Part shown: piece by piece, positions 1 to 11,400 of the stretch
Position numbering within the stretch: the stretch's first letter is position 1
How the letters are laid out: each line of letters opens with the position of its first letter
From: Burhinus oedicnemus
Lineage: Eukaryota; Chordata; Aves; Charadriiformes; Burhinidae
Direction: 5' to 3'
Assembly: GCA_008921705.1 (NCBI GenBank)
Contig: VFFE01007605.1
Location: 2,952,749-3,016,748 of the forward strand
DNA: 64,000 bases
The notes under the pieces: model-generated
The model's input: only the letters and a program-made list of their open reading frames with translations
Told to the model about the DNA's origin: nothing
Databases searched by the model: none
Made by a program: the position numbers and the translations under genes

Positions 1-183
1 CCAAATGAAGACAGTGACCTGGATACTTTCCATCAGTACTTCAAACTAATTACCTTCAACATCCTTGACACTGAACGACTTGCACTCCTTAACTCACAGA
101 CTGCGCCTCAGGCACTTCAGTTGGAAGCAGGACTCAGCTTCAGGATTCTGCACGTGGAGTTCCAAAGACCAGTGCTAGGATGA
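1..183 (+). CDS. Unassigned open frame at left edge; possible last coding exon of a convergent gene
   Basis: Reading from base 1 in frame 1, the plus strand is open for 60 codons and stops with TGA at 181-183. The peptide starts PNEDSDLDTFHQYFK and ends LHVEFQRPVLG. Its composition is protein-like (mixed hydrophobic and charged residues, no low complexity). It has no start here, so it would be the 3' part of an exon that begins outside the window. A plus-strand AATAAA at 1012-1017 could end its transcript, which would make it tail-to-tail with SEC24A. I do not recognise the family. The human gene next to SEC24A on this side (CAMLG) runs in the same direction as SEC24A and does not match. A decayed retrocopy or a chance frame are alternatives. 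Confidence 0.3.
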   Translation, partial: PNEDSDLDTFHQYFKLITFNILDTERLALLNSQTAPQALQLEAGLSFRILHVEFQRPVLG

Positions 184-883
184 CTGCCTGTTGAATGCCG
201 AGCCACAGCCAGAGTGGTGAAATTCAGCAGCAGCACGACAGATTGTTACATATATTGGGGAAGAACTTTGTGCTGACAAGTCCAATTAATATTTCTACGA
301 TACTAAGTGATTTAGAGAATGACAGAATTCTGTATTGGAATACTATTAAATACAGAGGTCAAAGTACCAAACTCATGGATTAACTTATGTATGATGAACC
401 AGAAGCAGCAGTGACAACAGCTCATAAAGAAACTGGCAACCATAATAATGGAATGACTTTTACAAAAAGGTGTTGAAAGAATAGGATGTTCAATGAAGAT
501 ACAGGATTACCTACAACAAAATAGATCACCATCTTGGGAACACTGCTGAAGGCTAAATTCCAACCATCCATGTCAGCTGGCTCTTGAAACCAACTTCCAG
601 CCAGATGGCAAGGTACTGCACAGTGGGGTACGGCACCACTGCAGGTTTACTGGGAGAACAAACCCCAAGGAAGGGCTGAATAACAATGCTGACTGACAAA
701 GATGCTCTGGAAGGACAAAAAATGCCAGTGACAGAAAAAAAGCTTGAGTCAGCTGGAACTAGTTTTCTCATCCAATTCCCTCTCAGTTTGTATCACCTAA
801 ATGCTACCTTTTAGCTAAAAGTAGAATTTATCACTTGTTGGTACCTGGTATTTATCTCGACTGATCAAATACACTATTCTATT
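184..883. other. Non-coding stretch beyond the SEC24A 3' end
   Basis: AT-rich sequence without a convincing gene. Short frames (for example plus 195-383 and minus 553-771) have no recognisable domain. It may be the 3' UTR of the transcript implied by the open frame at the left edge, or a decayed retrocopy. Nothing more can be supported. Confidence 0.4.
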
Positions 884-2589
884 TTTATTTATAAGAAAGG
901 ACTGATGGACTTGCATGAGTTCTTTCAATTAATTTTATTGAGTAGCCAAATCTGATAAATTAGCACAGATAAAATAAGCATTTGCATGTGTTACAAATGA
1001 CTTTTTACAGGAATAAAACAGTGAAAATTACAAACTGTAAAAAGGAGGACAAGTAAATCCTGTCTCAAATTCAGAAGGGGGAAGATTTGTAACTTCGTAC
1101 TGAAGATCAAATGTTTTAGAGTTCAGAAAACAAAGATTTAATATTACAATATTATACACTACTTTACAAAATTAAATTTACTATAAGGAATACATCCATA
1201 ATAGTAAACAGAACCTTCAAATCACATTTAATGGTCCCTTATTTAACAGCCATTCTGCATCTTTGATTAAATTCTGTTAAGAAATTAATTCTAAACAAAA
1301 GAAAATTGAATCATTCTAGTTATTGCAACATAGTCTATGTGGACTTAGACTCAAATATATTAAATTAAAAACGATAATGAAAGCAAAGTAAAATGGATGG
1401 TAACAATGTTGGCTGAACACTAATGTGTCAAATACAGAAATACTTTTAAAAAAAGTCTTCAACTAGAAAAATAGAGTACATTTGCAGTGGTAGAGTTGTC
1501 GTGCTGAGATCTCAATACCAGAGCCACTCTTGCCTATTTTTGCAGTTCATTTTCAGTGTCCTCATTTTTCAATTGTAGGTAAAAATAACACCTCATAGGT
1601 AGTTTGTGTGTTCATCTGTCCTCTACTGCCCTTACAGCAATACAAGGTGAACCAGCAGGGCTTTCCCACTGCAAGGGAATAAACTAACAAAGTGTGATAT
1701 AGAATTTCTTCCAAAGTGAAGAGAACTTCAAGAGGGTTCATCTAATTCTTGTTTATAATGTTTTGCTCTGTAAAACTTCAGGACTCTAATTCAAAGTTGT
1801 TAATTGCCACAAAGACCGACATCTTTAGCCATTAGTCTAGTGTACATAAAGCAATGAAGCCATCTCCAACATTTATGTTTTTTAAAAAAAATAAGGGATA
1901 TAGTAGCAAAATACAGTCATAGTAAAAAACAGACTTTGGGTGGGCTGTTAGATGCAAGGAGGATTCTCAATATCTCAGTGATAACATACCCAAAATACAA
2001 GTTTTAAGTCATAACCTATGCAAGTGCATAGCTTCCATTTCTGATTTAAATGAAAAGACCCCTTTCCCCTGGGGAGAAAAAAAAAAAATAAAATCAGACT
2101 GTCAAAACTTAAAAAACCTCTTCACTATGACTAGAAACTGTGCAATTCTCTGAAAAGCTGTTCAAGTAAATATACTCCTGTTTGCTATGGAGACAGCAGA
2201 CAGGGAGGCTTAAAATAGTTCTATAATAGTCTCTTCATGCTATTTTAGACATTGTTCTGAACATCAGCTTCTTGTGCTCAAGCGACAAGAACAATTTCCC
2301 AAAAGAAACTCCTCCCCTGAAGTAAGGCAACTACTGACAATCACGTGCAGCTACAGCCTGAAATGGCAGCAAGTGATTACCTTATGATGTCCTTTGACAT
2401 TTGTATCACAACATGTAAGTTAAATAGCCTAATCACAGTACATTTGACCACTTGTGTTTTACCTGTTCAAGTTACTTGCCCCAGGAAGTAGGTTTTGCAA
2501 GACCTTTTTAAAGAAAAAAGCAAACTAAGATTTTTTCCATATGAAACACTTCCACGGGCATAGGGATACAGTAACTTAAATACTCTTTA

Positions 2590-2607
2590 CATTGATAGCT
2601 ATCAATG
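2590..2607. repeat. 18-bp perfect palindrome in SEC24A 3' UTR
   Basis: CATTGATAGCTATCAATG is its own reverse complement, with no spacer. It could form a short hairpin or be a dimeric protein site. No function is known. Confidence 0.6.
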
Positions 2608-3496
2608 ATAGCTTAATCTCCAAAACGGAGCAATTATCAATACACTTTTATAAAATGATTTAAATATTTTTGTATATAAATTTTCACTTCAAGTCCAATG
2701 TCAGCTTCCATCTGTAGCTCTGGCAGGGATCTGAGAGTATATTTAAAGCTTTTATTTGGTGTACACTGGCTTTGGACCTAGGCTCACTACACAGCTGCAG
2801 TAAGAAAAAAATTTTTTTTTAAAACTTCAAGCGTGTCTCAAACCATAAACAAATCTTCAAATGCAATAAAATATTTTTGTCTTTGGAAAAATAATTTATT
2901 TTCCAATTTTAACATCAGAATAATGAATATTCTCTCGAAACATTAGGTTTGAGGCGCTGTCATACAGACTCACTTCAGAAACACACTAGATTTTAGGGGC
3001 CTAACTTTCAGTTAATGTAAACAAGAGCTAAGCGCCTTCTAAATGTAAACCAAAAACTCTGAGATAACCTTCCTTGCCCTTCCCCTCCCACACCATTCAC
3101 AAACTGAAATTAAAACTATTCCTTCTACTGAAGAAAAACCATCTACCTAAGTCTGCTTTTGCTGCTGACTCAGCCACTGACTTTTTAAAATGCGTCTCAT
3201 ATAGGGCCTGCTCCTCCCCACTATTTTTTAATTAGAATACTGACTTATTAAAAGCTTTAACAAATTTAGCCATCTTGTCCATGTTAAGCTTACCTTTAGT
3301 CCTATTAGCCATTATCCAATCCAAGCACTGGATTCTATGCTCCATAAGTATTTGTTCGTTTCACAATGAATAGTTGTTTCATTGCTACTTTTAAGCATTA
3401 AGTTGAACATTGAGATGCTCTGTCTGTAATCACTGGATGCACTTAGAAAGAATTTCCCTGCAAATCATGATCAGTATTGTGAGGTTTTATATCTAG

Positions 3497-3500
<4 letters not shown>

Positions 3501-3530
<30 letters not shown>
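3501..3530. repeat. 30-base A homopolymer (T30 in the SEC24A transcript)
   Basis: Thirty consecutive A on the plus strand, within the SEC24A 3' UTR, so the mRNA would carry U30. It could be the tail of an old plus-strand retroposed insertion or a simple expansion. The sequence left of it is not recognisable as a known SINE. The assembled length is likely approximate. Confidence 0.85.
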
Positions 3531-3532
<2 letters not shown>

Positions 3533-3906
3533 CAGGAGTTACAGAAATATACATTTTGAACAACAAAGAACTCTTTATTTTACAAAATGTATTTCACCTT
3601 TTCAGTATTGCCTTTGTAAGTGTACTTCATGCTGCAACTACTTACAGTAAAAACATGATTTGCAGCAAATTAAAGGTGCTCAACCAGTTCCAACAGTTTG
3701 ATTTTTTTTTTTTTTTTAAGGTATAATATTATGTAGTTGCACATTTGATTCTCAGATGTGGTCCTTTATTTGCTTTAGTTCGTTGAAATCACAGTGAGAA
3801 CTTCTCATCAACTGCCTCAGGCCACAGATTTAATGAAGATATTACAAGCACAATCGTTCTTTACTGCAAAATCTTTCCTTAAAGAAGTGAGCCAAAGGCT
3901 AATGTT

Positions 3907-5403
3907 TCATTTATTCACTTGCTGCTGTATATGAAGGAGGAATTCATAGTATGATAAGGCTGATTCTGTTCTGTCTTCAATCATATTTTGCAGAAAACTT
4001 GATTTCAATGGACTGTCATCCCTTAAAAATGAAAATATAAGTGTTTGAGTGAAATGAACATTCGCTAAGATCTACAATACAATGCATTAATAAAGTTACA
4101 GGTCAAGTGGTAAGGTATTTCAAGAGCATAAGGACATACGAAAAGAGGATCTCAAATAGCCCTTGGGATTAATCCTAACAAGTGCACTTACCGGCATTTC
4201 CTTCATTTATCTGACATTAACTAAAGATTGTTCTGTGACATGTAGTCTTTTCTTGTCTATGGAAATTCTAATTAGAGACAACTCATAACAAGTCATATCC
4301 GTTGTCAAATCTTGGGCACAGCATGCACCATTGTTAAAACTTCCATTAAGAAAGTTCAGTATACGATATTCAAGTATTTATTTCCAAGAGGTCCCTAAAG
4401 AAGCACAAAGACTGTTAAAAAATACTTACTTTATTATATACAGTATAGGAAAGAAAGGTCTCTGTTCTCTCAGCCAAGAAATGAAAGATATTGTTCTGAT
4501 GGATTCTGCAGTTTCAAGTTCTGGGAGATGTGTCTAAGAAGCAAAGGGCATCATTAATACACACATGGTAATTTTCAGAAAAAACAGTAAAAGAAACACT
4601 TAAAATAGTCCAACTCTATCCTAATCAGGTATAAAGGAAACCCAGGCAGGTCTGTTTTGTGATATACAGTTTTAGTCTAGTCTCCTTTGAAAGGGCTTGA
4701 AACTGTCTAGTGCACTAAACTGGTATCAGCAATTGGCTATAGAAGGGTGATGACTGAGCTGTTATCAATACCTGTTTTATTGCAGAAACTGAAGGATTTC
4801 CCACTAACCCACTGTTCGCAGGTATTCTCAGTCTGCTCCCACAGTTCTGAGAAACTTAATCATTGCCAGCCTCTTCTTACTGTGCTTTCATGGGAAGATC
4901 TGTAAAGTTTTAGCCTGGAGAAACTAAGTTATTTCTCTTCCTGAATCTGGATTTATAGTGAGTAATAACTAGAGGGCTATTATTTGAATAGTGGTATTTT
5001 AATTCTTGTGAAAGTAATATTCTGTCAACACTGTACAACTGGTGTACAGCAAAGCAAGCACGTACCATATTCTGCGGTATTGAGCCATAATTTGGAACTC
5101 CAAGGACTTGGCTGATAAAGCTCTGCCCACAGTTCTTCCCAATCCACAGAAACATTACCTGAAAGATACCCAGCAATAACAACATTAATCCAATGCAAAA
5201 CCACACCTCAGCAGTCTCCTATGCATTTTGAGTTCTCAGAAAGAATGCGTCGAGTAAATGTGGATACTTTCTAAATTCACCACCACCGCACAACTTACAG
5301 AGCCAGCATCCATAAGGTAAGCACCATCCCTACTCAACTTCTCCACTGACAGCTGGAGAATGGGTGGCTGAGGTATAGTTCTATCATTTATGTTAAGTGC
5401 ACC
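3907..5403 (-). CDS. SEC24A: SEC24A exons 20-23: gelsolin-like C-terminus
   Basis: Codes for residues 966-1103. It includes IPQPPILQLSVEKLSRDGA, LWIGKNCGQSFISQVLG, ISWLREQRPFFPILY and the family C-terminus ALSYYEFLLHIQQQVNK before TGA at 3909-3907. The last exon starts after acceptor TTTTTAAG at 4022, and the AA|G split codon restores K. Confidence 0.95.
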
Positions 5404-8400
5404 CTAAAGGAAAAAGCAAAAAGAAAAACAGTGGTTCACATCTTGATGCATTGAAACAGGCACAAGAACAGGAGGTTAAATAAGAATAGGACATATTACG
5501 CTGAATACTGAAGCTGGACCCTTTTTCTCAGTTTAGTTCAAGTCATACTTCAAGTGCATAATTTACTAATAAATCTCTTAATGTTTTATTTAGAGAGGGT
5601 GCACTTCATCAACTTAATCTTAGTTAATTAGTTCTAGAACTGGAATATCAGATTTGTTACGTACAAAAGATGTGATTTCTAAAATTATTCAGGCTCGCTC
5701 TCACTGTTCATGGAACTACTTTGACATTTAAAAATAAAGGAAGCTAGAGGGACAAAAAGTTAAAACATATGTTATACTGTCTTTACATATATGTGATTTA
5801 CAGTGCAAGATAATGACACAAGGCAAAAAGTGAAGTTAGAAAAAACCTTCCCCATCCATCCATAGCCAGAACACAGCTTCTCTCCAGAATTCATCAATCC
5901 AATCCCAAATAACAAATGCATAAATACAACAAATGGGAAAATATGAATCAGTAAATTTTAGCCACGCAGCTTTAATGTGGAAAACTTGTGAAATTTTTAA
6001 CACATTTATTTTCACATCATACAAATCTTTGGGACCAGACAAACAGACTACGTAGCAATGCAAATACTCACCTCATCTGTGAGATTATCAACTCGGTACA
6101 GACTGGGATGTGTCATAAGCATGAGGTAAACAAGGGGCTGGTTTTTCACTTGACACATGGTAAAAATGCGTTCATCTAAACGTGCGTTTGTCCCGGTTTG
6201 AAATGCTTTCTGCAAACAATCAGGCATTTAATTTGACGGTGAAAGCAAAGTGAGATAAGCTGAATTTAGCACACCATCTATTGTTTATTTTTAACTTACT
6301 TAAAAGTCTTAGAGTTGAGCCATAAGTATTTTCTCAAAATATGGTACTTTACCGCTATTTTACTTCTCCATAGTTCTCTTCAGTGTTTCACAGACAAATC
6401 ATACAATTCTCCTTATTCCCATTTCTGAGTTCTAGAACTTACCATAACCTTGCACCATCAATCCTTTCTACTGAGCACTATATCTAAGATGAAAGCATCT
6501 TGAATTATCTCTCTTCTAACATACACCTCAAAAATGCTACTTGATAGAATTGCAAAGAATAAATATTAGAGCAGTTTACAATTGGCTTCAACGTACAGAA
6601 TCTTAGGTAATTCTGGATTACAATAAAGATACAGCCCTGGCTTGCTGGGACAAAAAACCCAGCTATAACTGAAACAAGGGCTCGCTCCCACCACTTGACT
6701 GGGTCAAACAATTATACAATCTTCTATGTGAAAAAGCTCAAATGTCACTAAGAACGTGCACCTTATTGTGAAACGCTTTACACCTTTTGCAAGAACAGCC
6801 AGCCAACTACCTCTTTGCCAGCCAGCTAGCTCTCTTAATCCACACTGAACTGCTGTGTGGATCTACATTTCCAGAAATGCACAAAAATTAGATTCTTGAA
6901 AAAGCACTCTACCAGTACTGCCACATTCTCTAGACTAGTCAGTGTCTTTAATAGTTTCTTATTCCCTTGCTTATACCACTTACACTTTTGGTTTTATATA
7001 CGCTTCTGAACTCCCACTTCTCTATTAGGTCATTCTCCTTCTTAATGATACTCTGTATCTTTTCTATCCCCTATTGCTGTCCTCTGCAGGCAGGAGCAGA
7101 AGCCCTGTCCATTATTACCCTGATACATTTGCCCCATAAAATTCTCCAAATCCCTCCGCACAACATAACACACAACATAACACGCTCCAAGATAAAAACA
7201 CATTCACGACCTGTAAAATCATACGTTATCTACCCAGGCCTGAGAAACAATTAAATAGGCTTTGTTGTACATTGACCTTTCAAGTCATCAAATTCTGGGA
7301 TACAGAGTAATGTGACTGTTATCTTGAGAGAACTTAATTGTGCAAAAAGGACTGTTCTCAAATCTGTAAGGTATCTCAGTACTCTAATGGCAAACTGCAG
7401 GAAGGCTGGTTTTATTAAACGATCTAAAGCAAGCCACTTCTCAATTTTGAGTCGTACAAAAATATTGAAAGAGAAGATAGGTGCTATTTTGTACATCAAA
7501 GAAATGTCCTTTTACTTCAGGCTGACACGCCAAACAGACAATCATCCTCCTGAATGGCTTCCTTTTAACTCTTACCTGTTTTAAGAGAGCCAGTACATAA
7601 AGTGGAAAGAGCCGTAGTGAGTAGGGGGCCATAAGACCAGGTTGTTGAATGCTTAGGACCGATGAACGGTAAGCAGATAAAGAATCTATCACTGCGTTGA
7701 CCAAGGCATCTCGAGCATCACTCAAGGTAGCAGAAACTGATCGGTCCACAGCTAAAAATAGAGTGCAAAGCTCAAATAAGAGGCTTTTCCTCCCTTGGTA
7801 GGAATACAGTCACTTTTCTCATTTTAACATATATTTCCATGCATCTTAGTAAGTTTTTACTACACTATGGAGGAAGTCAAGACAAGTGATTAAAAAAAAA
7901 AGCCAGGGGCCCATAATGATGCACCACAAGAAGTCCAGGTGACTACATACAGCTATACTGACACTTTACCTAAGCCAAGCATTAAAAAAACCCCAACTCT
8001 TCGGTTTGCAACTTAGAAAGCACTCTTAGAAAGAGAGAATCTTTCCTTCTAATGTTACTTCCCAGAGGATTACTGCTCAGAGCTTTAGGGATATCACCAC
8101 ACATATCCAAACAAGCTCTTATCATGCTTACCCATATTGGCTAACAGCCCAGTGATGGCTTGTACATCTGCCCCTAGGAAGACATCACTCAGTGTTGTTA
8201 CAACAGGTAAGCACATAGTGTGGACACGAATTCGTCTTTCACCTGTAAGAAAAGAAAACTCTAGTCTCCAAACATAACTTTTGTTTTATGAAACAATACA
8301 AGAAATGCCACTGTTTACTCAATTGCAAGAAAAAATTACTAAGATTTAATCTAATTTATCATACAAGTGGTGAATCAGGCCATTTCCAGTAGCTTTTAAA

Positions 8401-11400
8401 AACAGTTAGTTCTCAGTTTTTGGGTTAAGTCTACCTATTTTCAGACCAGAACTAAGTTTCCCAAGAAACTTCTTGGTTTGGAAGAAGCAATAACATCAAC
8501 AACATGCAGTAACACATCACAGCTGTGATCTTGACATTAGATTAAATAGTTTGTGTAAGTTACTACAACTGAATTGCAGCTGATCAATGGACACAAAAAG
8601 ACTCATCTGAATCCAGTTCTGTTAATGCAGCTCACACTACCTGTATATCGTACCTTTGCTGGATGTGTACAGGAGAGCTGACTGAAAAGAAACAACTTGC
8701 ATATCAGTAAGACTCTCTTCTACTGACATTTGCACAGCATATCCCGCATCTGGGTTTACATTGGGTAATGACAACAAGTCTGTAGATCGTACGAAGAAGT
8801 TCCCATGGAAAGTATGAATGGAAAGACCTACAAGATAAGCATTGTATTGAAACAATTTTATTTTTATAGTCGTGAAGTACAGACACCATTTACACATCTG
8901 CCATCACTGTTAGATGGCTCTGTATCAGAATGTTAAGATCCTTCTCAATGAAATGAAGCATCTTCAGGCAAGGTATATATCCCAAACAGACAAGTAATCC
9001 ATAGAACCCACAAAGCCTAGAGGAAAGCAGGAATTTGGAACTCAAATCAATGCAGAATAGTAGTAAGTCTCTACACTATAAAAACAGTCCCTTGTTGAAA
9101 TAGCAGTCCAACAAAATTTCCAATTTTAACCATTGGAACTTGGATGCCAGTAAAGACACTACAAATACAGTCTTTAATAAATGGTCTGATTCCTAGTACT
9201 GAATTTTACTTTTCTAATCTTTGTCTTTTAACCATTTAAGCTTACATAACAGCCAAAATTCCAAACAAAACATTCCCAAATAACAGCAAACACTTGCTTC
9301 CCCTCTGCCCCCTTCCCCCCCCCCATAAAAAAACCATCTGTGTTCAGACCTTTGGTGCATCTTATCCTCATGACAGCCTCAAACCCAATCTTTCTAGTTA
9401 AGTATCTTTTCAGTTCCTTTTGCAATTTCTCCACCTGGACAGGGTTGTGTTTATGATGGTAGGACTGGTAGTAATAGACACTACCTGCAGAATACCTCGA
9501 TATACAACCTGAAACAAAACCAGCATACATTGGCAGAGTGCAGACAGTTGCTCCTGTGGTCTTTAAATATACCAGTTGAATGCAATATTCCCTTTAATTA
9601 TTAAACTGTTCACACCTGCAAATAACTGTTACACAGTTATACACCTGCATACAGAAACATAGATGTAACACAACTGTATGTTCAAGTATGTAGTTTCAGG
9701 TGTGAAATAGTTTTCCATTGGCCTGAAATGACAGGTACTTTGTCACTTGAAAGTTTGGTTAAATGGAGAAAAAAATAATTAAAATGCTAGTGAAGCTTAG
9801 TCTAATGATGTTTACACTGATGATTAAAAGGCATAAAAGAAGGGAAGTATTTCAGCCACTTATACCAGGATCACAAGAATCCTGACTCACTAAGGCAGAC
9901 TATGAAAACAGCTAGGTTAAATCAGGAAAGCCTGAAAGATTACATTATATTCACTGTCACTGCTCATCAAGGATGAATTTGCATCTTGACACACTAGATT
10001 CATTCAAATCAGGTTCATATACTAAATGTTAATGTAGATTCTATGTATTTGCCAGAAGTACAAGAGTTACACGCCCCGAAACAGCTTAATATGACTTACC
10101 TAGAGAAGCCAAGTCAGAATATTGTCCACTAAGAAGAAATAAATCCACTGCAACTTGTTGCCCTGAGCAGTCCAAGGCTAACTTCTTGTAAAAATCAGTC
10201 GATGGTGTCAAATGTATGTCCTGTTAATACAATGGAGTATTACAAAATACAAAGGAAATTCAAACAGATTAACACATTTATTGCCTGTTTTCAGGGACAT
10301 TAATAATTGATTCTCCATCACTGATTACAGTAATATCTAAAAAAAAAATAAGTCAGATCATTAATCTGTGTTTATAGTGCTTGGGTTTTTTGGGTTGTTT
10401 GGTTGGCTTTTTTTTGTTCTTTCTACTCCTTTAACAAAGGAAGGCTAGCTCAACAAGAGAACCACGATATTAACCCAGAACAGGCAATTCCAGAACCGCC
10501 TATGTGTACAGAACAGGGTAGTCAGTTCTCTCAACCTTTTTGCTTTTCTGACCTTTGCGGTTGCTCTTTGGTTTGGCTCTTCTCGTGACTTTAGTGCTCC
10601 CATTCCCACAGATGGAAGCTGTGTCTGGAAGACAGAGATTCTACCTCCCGTGGGGGACATCAGTTTAAAGGCAGCCTGTAGTGCAGGGCCCAGAGCACTC
10701 TGAGTTTCCAGGGACTTGGTAAACATCTGTGGCAAGGTTCTCAACAGATCCTGAATTAGCTACAATTGAGAAAACAAAAATATTAAGACTTGGGAGTTTT
10801 CCTCTTTATAGAGCCGATTGCTGAACATACATAAACATGTATTAACACTTCTAATATTACGGTAGTAAAGAAAAAGCCCTAAGAAAAGTCAAATATTGTC
10901 TTGTTTCAGGTTGGCAAATGTTTACAGTAACACTGATAACTTTAGAGACCTCTTTTTTCCACCTCAAACTTGGCATTTAAACTGTAGGTGTTAAAGAGCA
11001 TTAAGTAATCCAGAAATTACCACCCATATCTCAAACTATATGAATGTCACTAGTTAGTTAAGGTAGTTCTTACCTCTTTGTTTTCATTTAAATTTACTAA
11101 TAAGTTTTCTGGCATTGGTATAAATACATCTGGAAGAAAAAAAAAAAAAGTGGCTTAAGTTATTTTTTTAAAAACACATCAAGCTTTCCCCAACTGTATT
11201 TGCCAACCATTATATCTATTGAAAAAAGGATACAGTATCAGTGTGTAAACCCATTTAAACATAATTACATGGATTTATTTTTTTCTCATTACAATACCTG
11301 TGGCTAGAATGCCATGTTAGAATAGCAATTGGGGTTGAAGGATAATCAAGACTATTAAGTAAAAATGCATAGCGAAGATTTTCTAGCATTCATTCTGCCT

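Larger units (their letters stand above)
884..3906 (-). other. SEC24A: SEC24A 3' untranslated region (extent inferred)
   Basis: AT-rich non-coding sequence directly downstream of the SEC24A stop codon. Minus-strand AATAAA hexamers lie at 3765-3770, 3574-3579, 2895-2900, 2751-2756, 934-939 and 884-889, so several 3' ends are possible. A 3 kb 3' UTR would be in line with the long SEC24A transcripts known in mammals. The true end cannot be fixed from sequence alone. It contains a 30-base homopolymer at 3501-3530 and an 18-bp palindrome at 2590-2607. Confidence 0.6.

Noticed and set aside
195..383. A 62-codon plus frame near the left edge as a gene
   Set aside because: No domain, no homology recognised, and weak start context. 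It is more likely 3' UTR or pseudogene sequence.
7159..7182. Two copies of CACAACATAACA as a satellite
   Set aside because: Only two copies of a 12-bp unit in SEC24A intron 18; trivial slippage.
9607..9708. A small inverted-repeat element (TTCACACCTG / CAGGTGTGAA)
   Set aside because: The arms are only 10 bp with about 80 bp between them, and there is no target-site duplication. Too weak to call a transposon.
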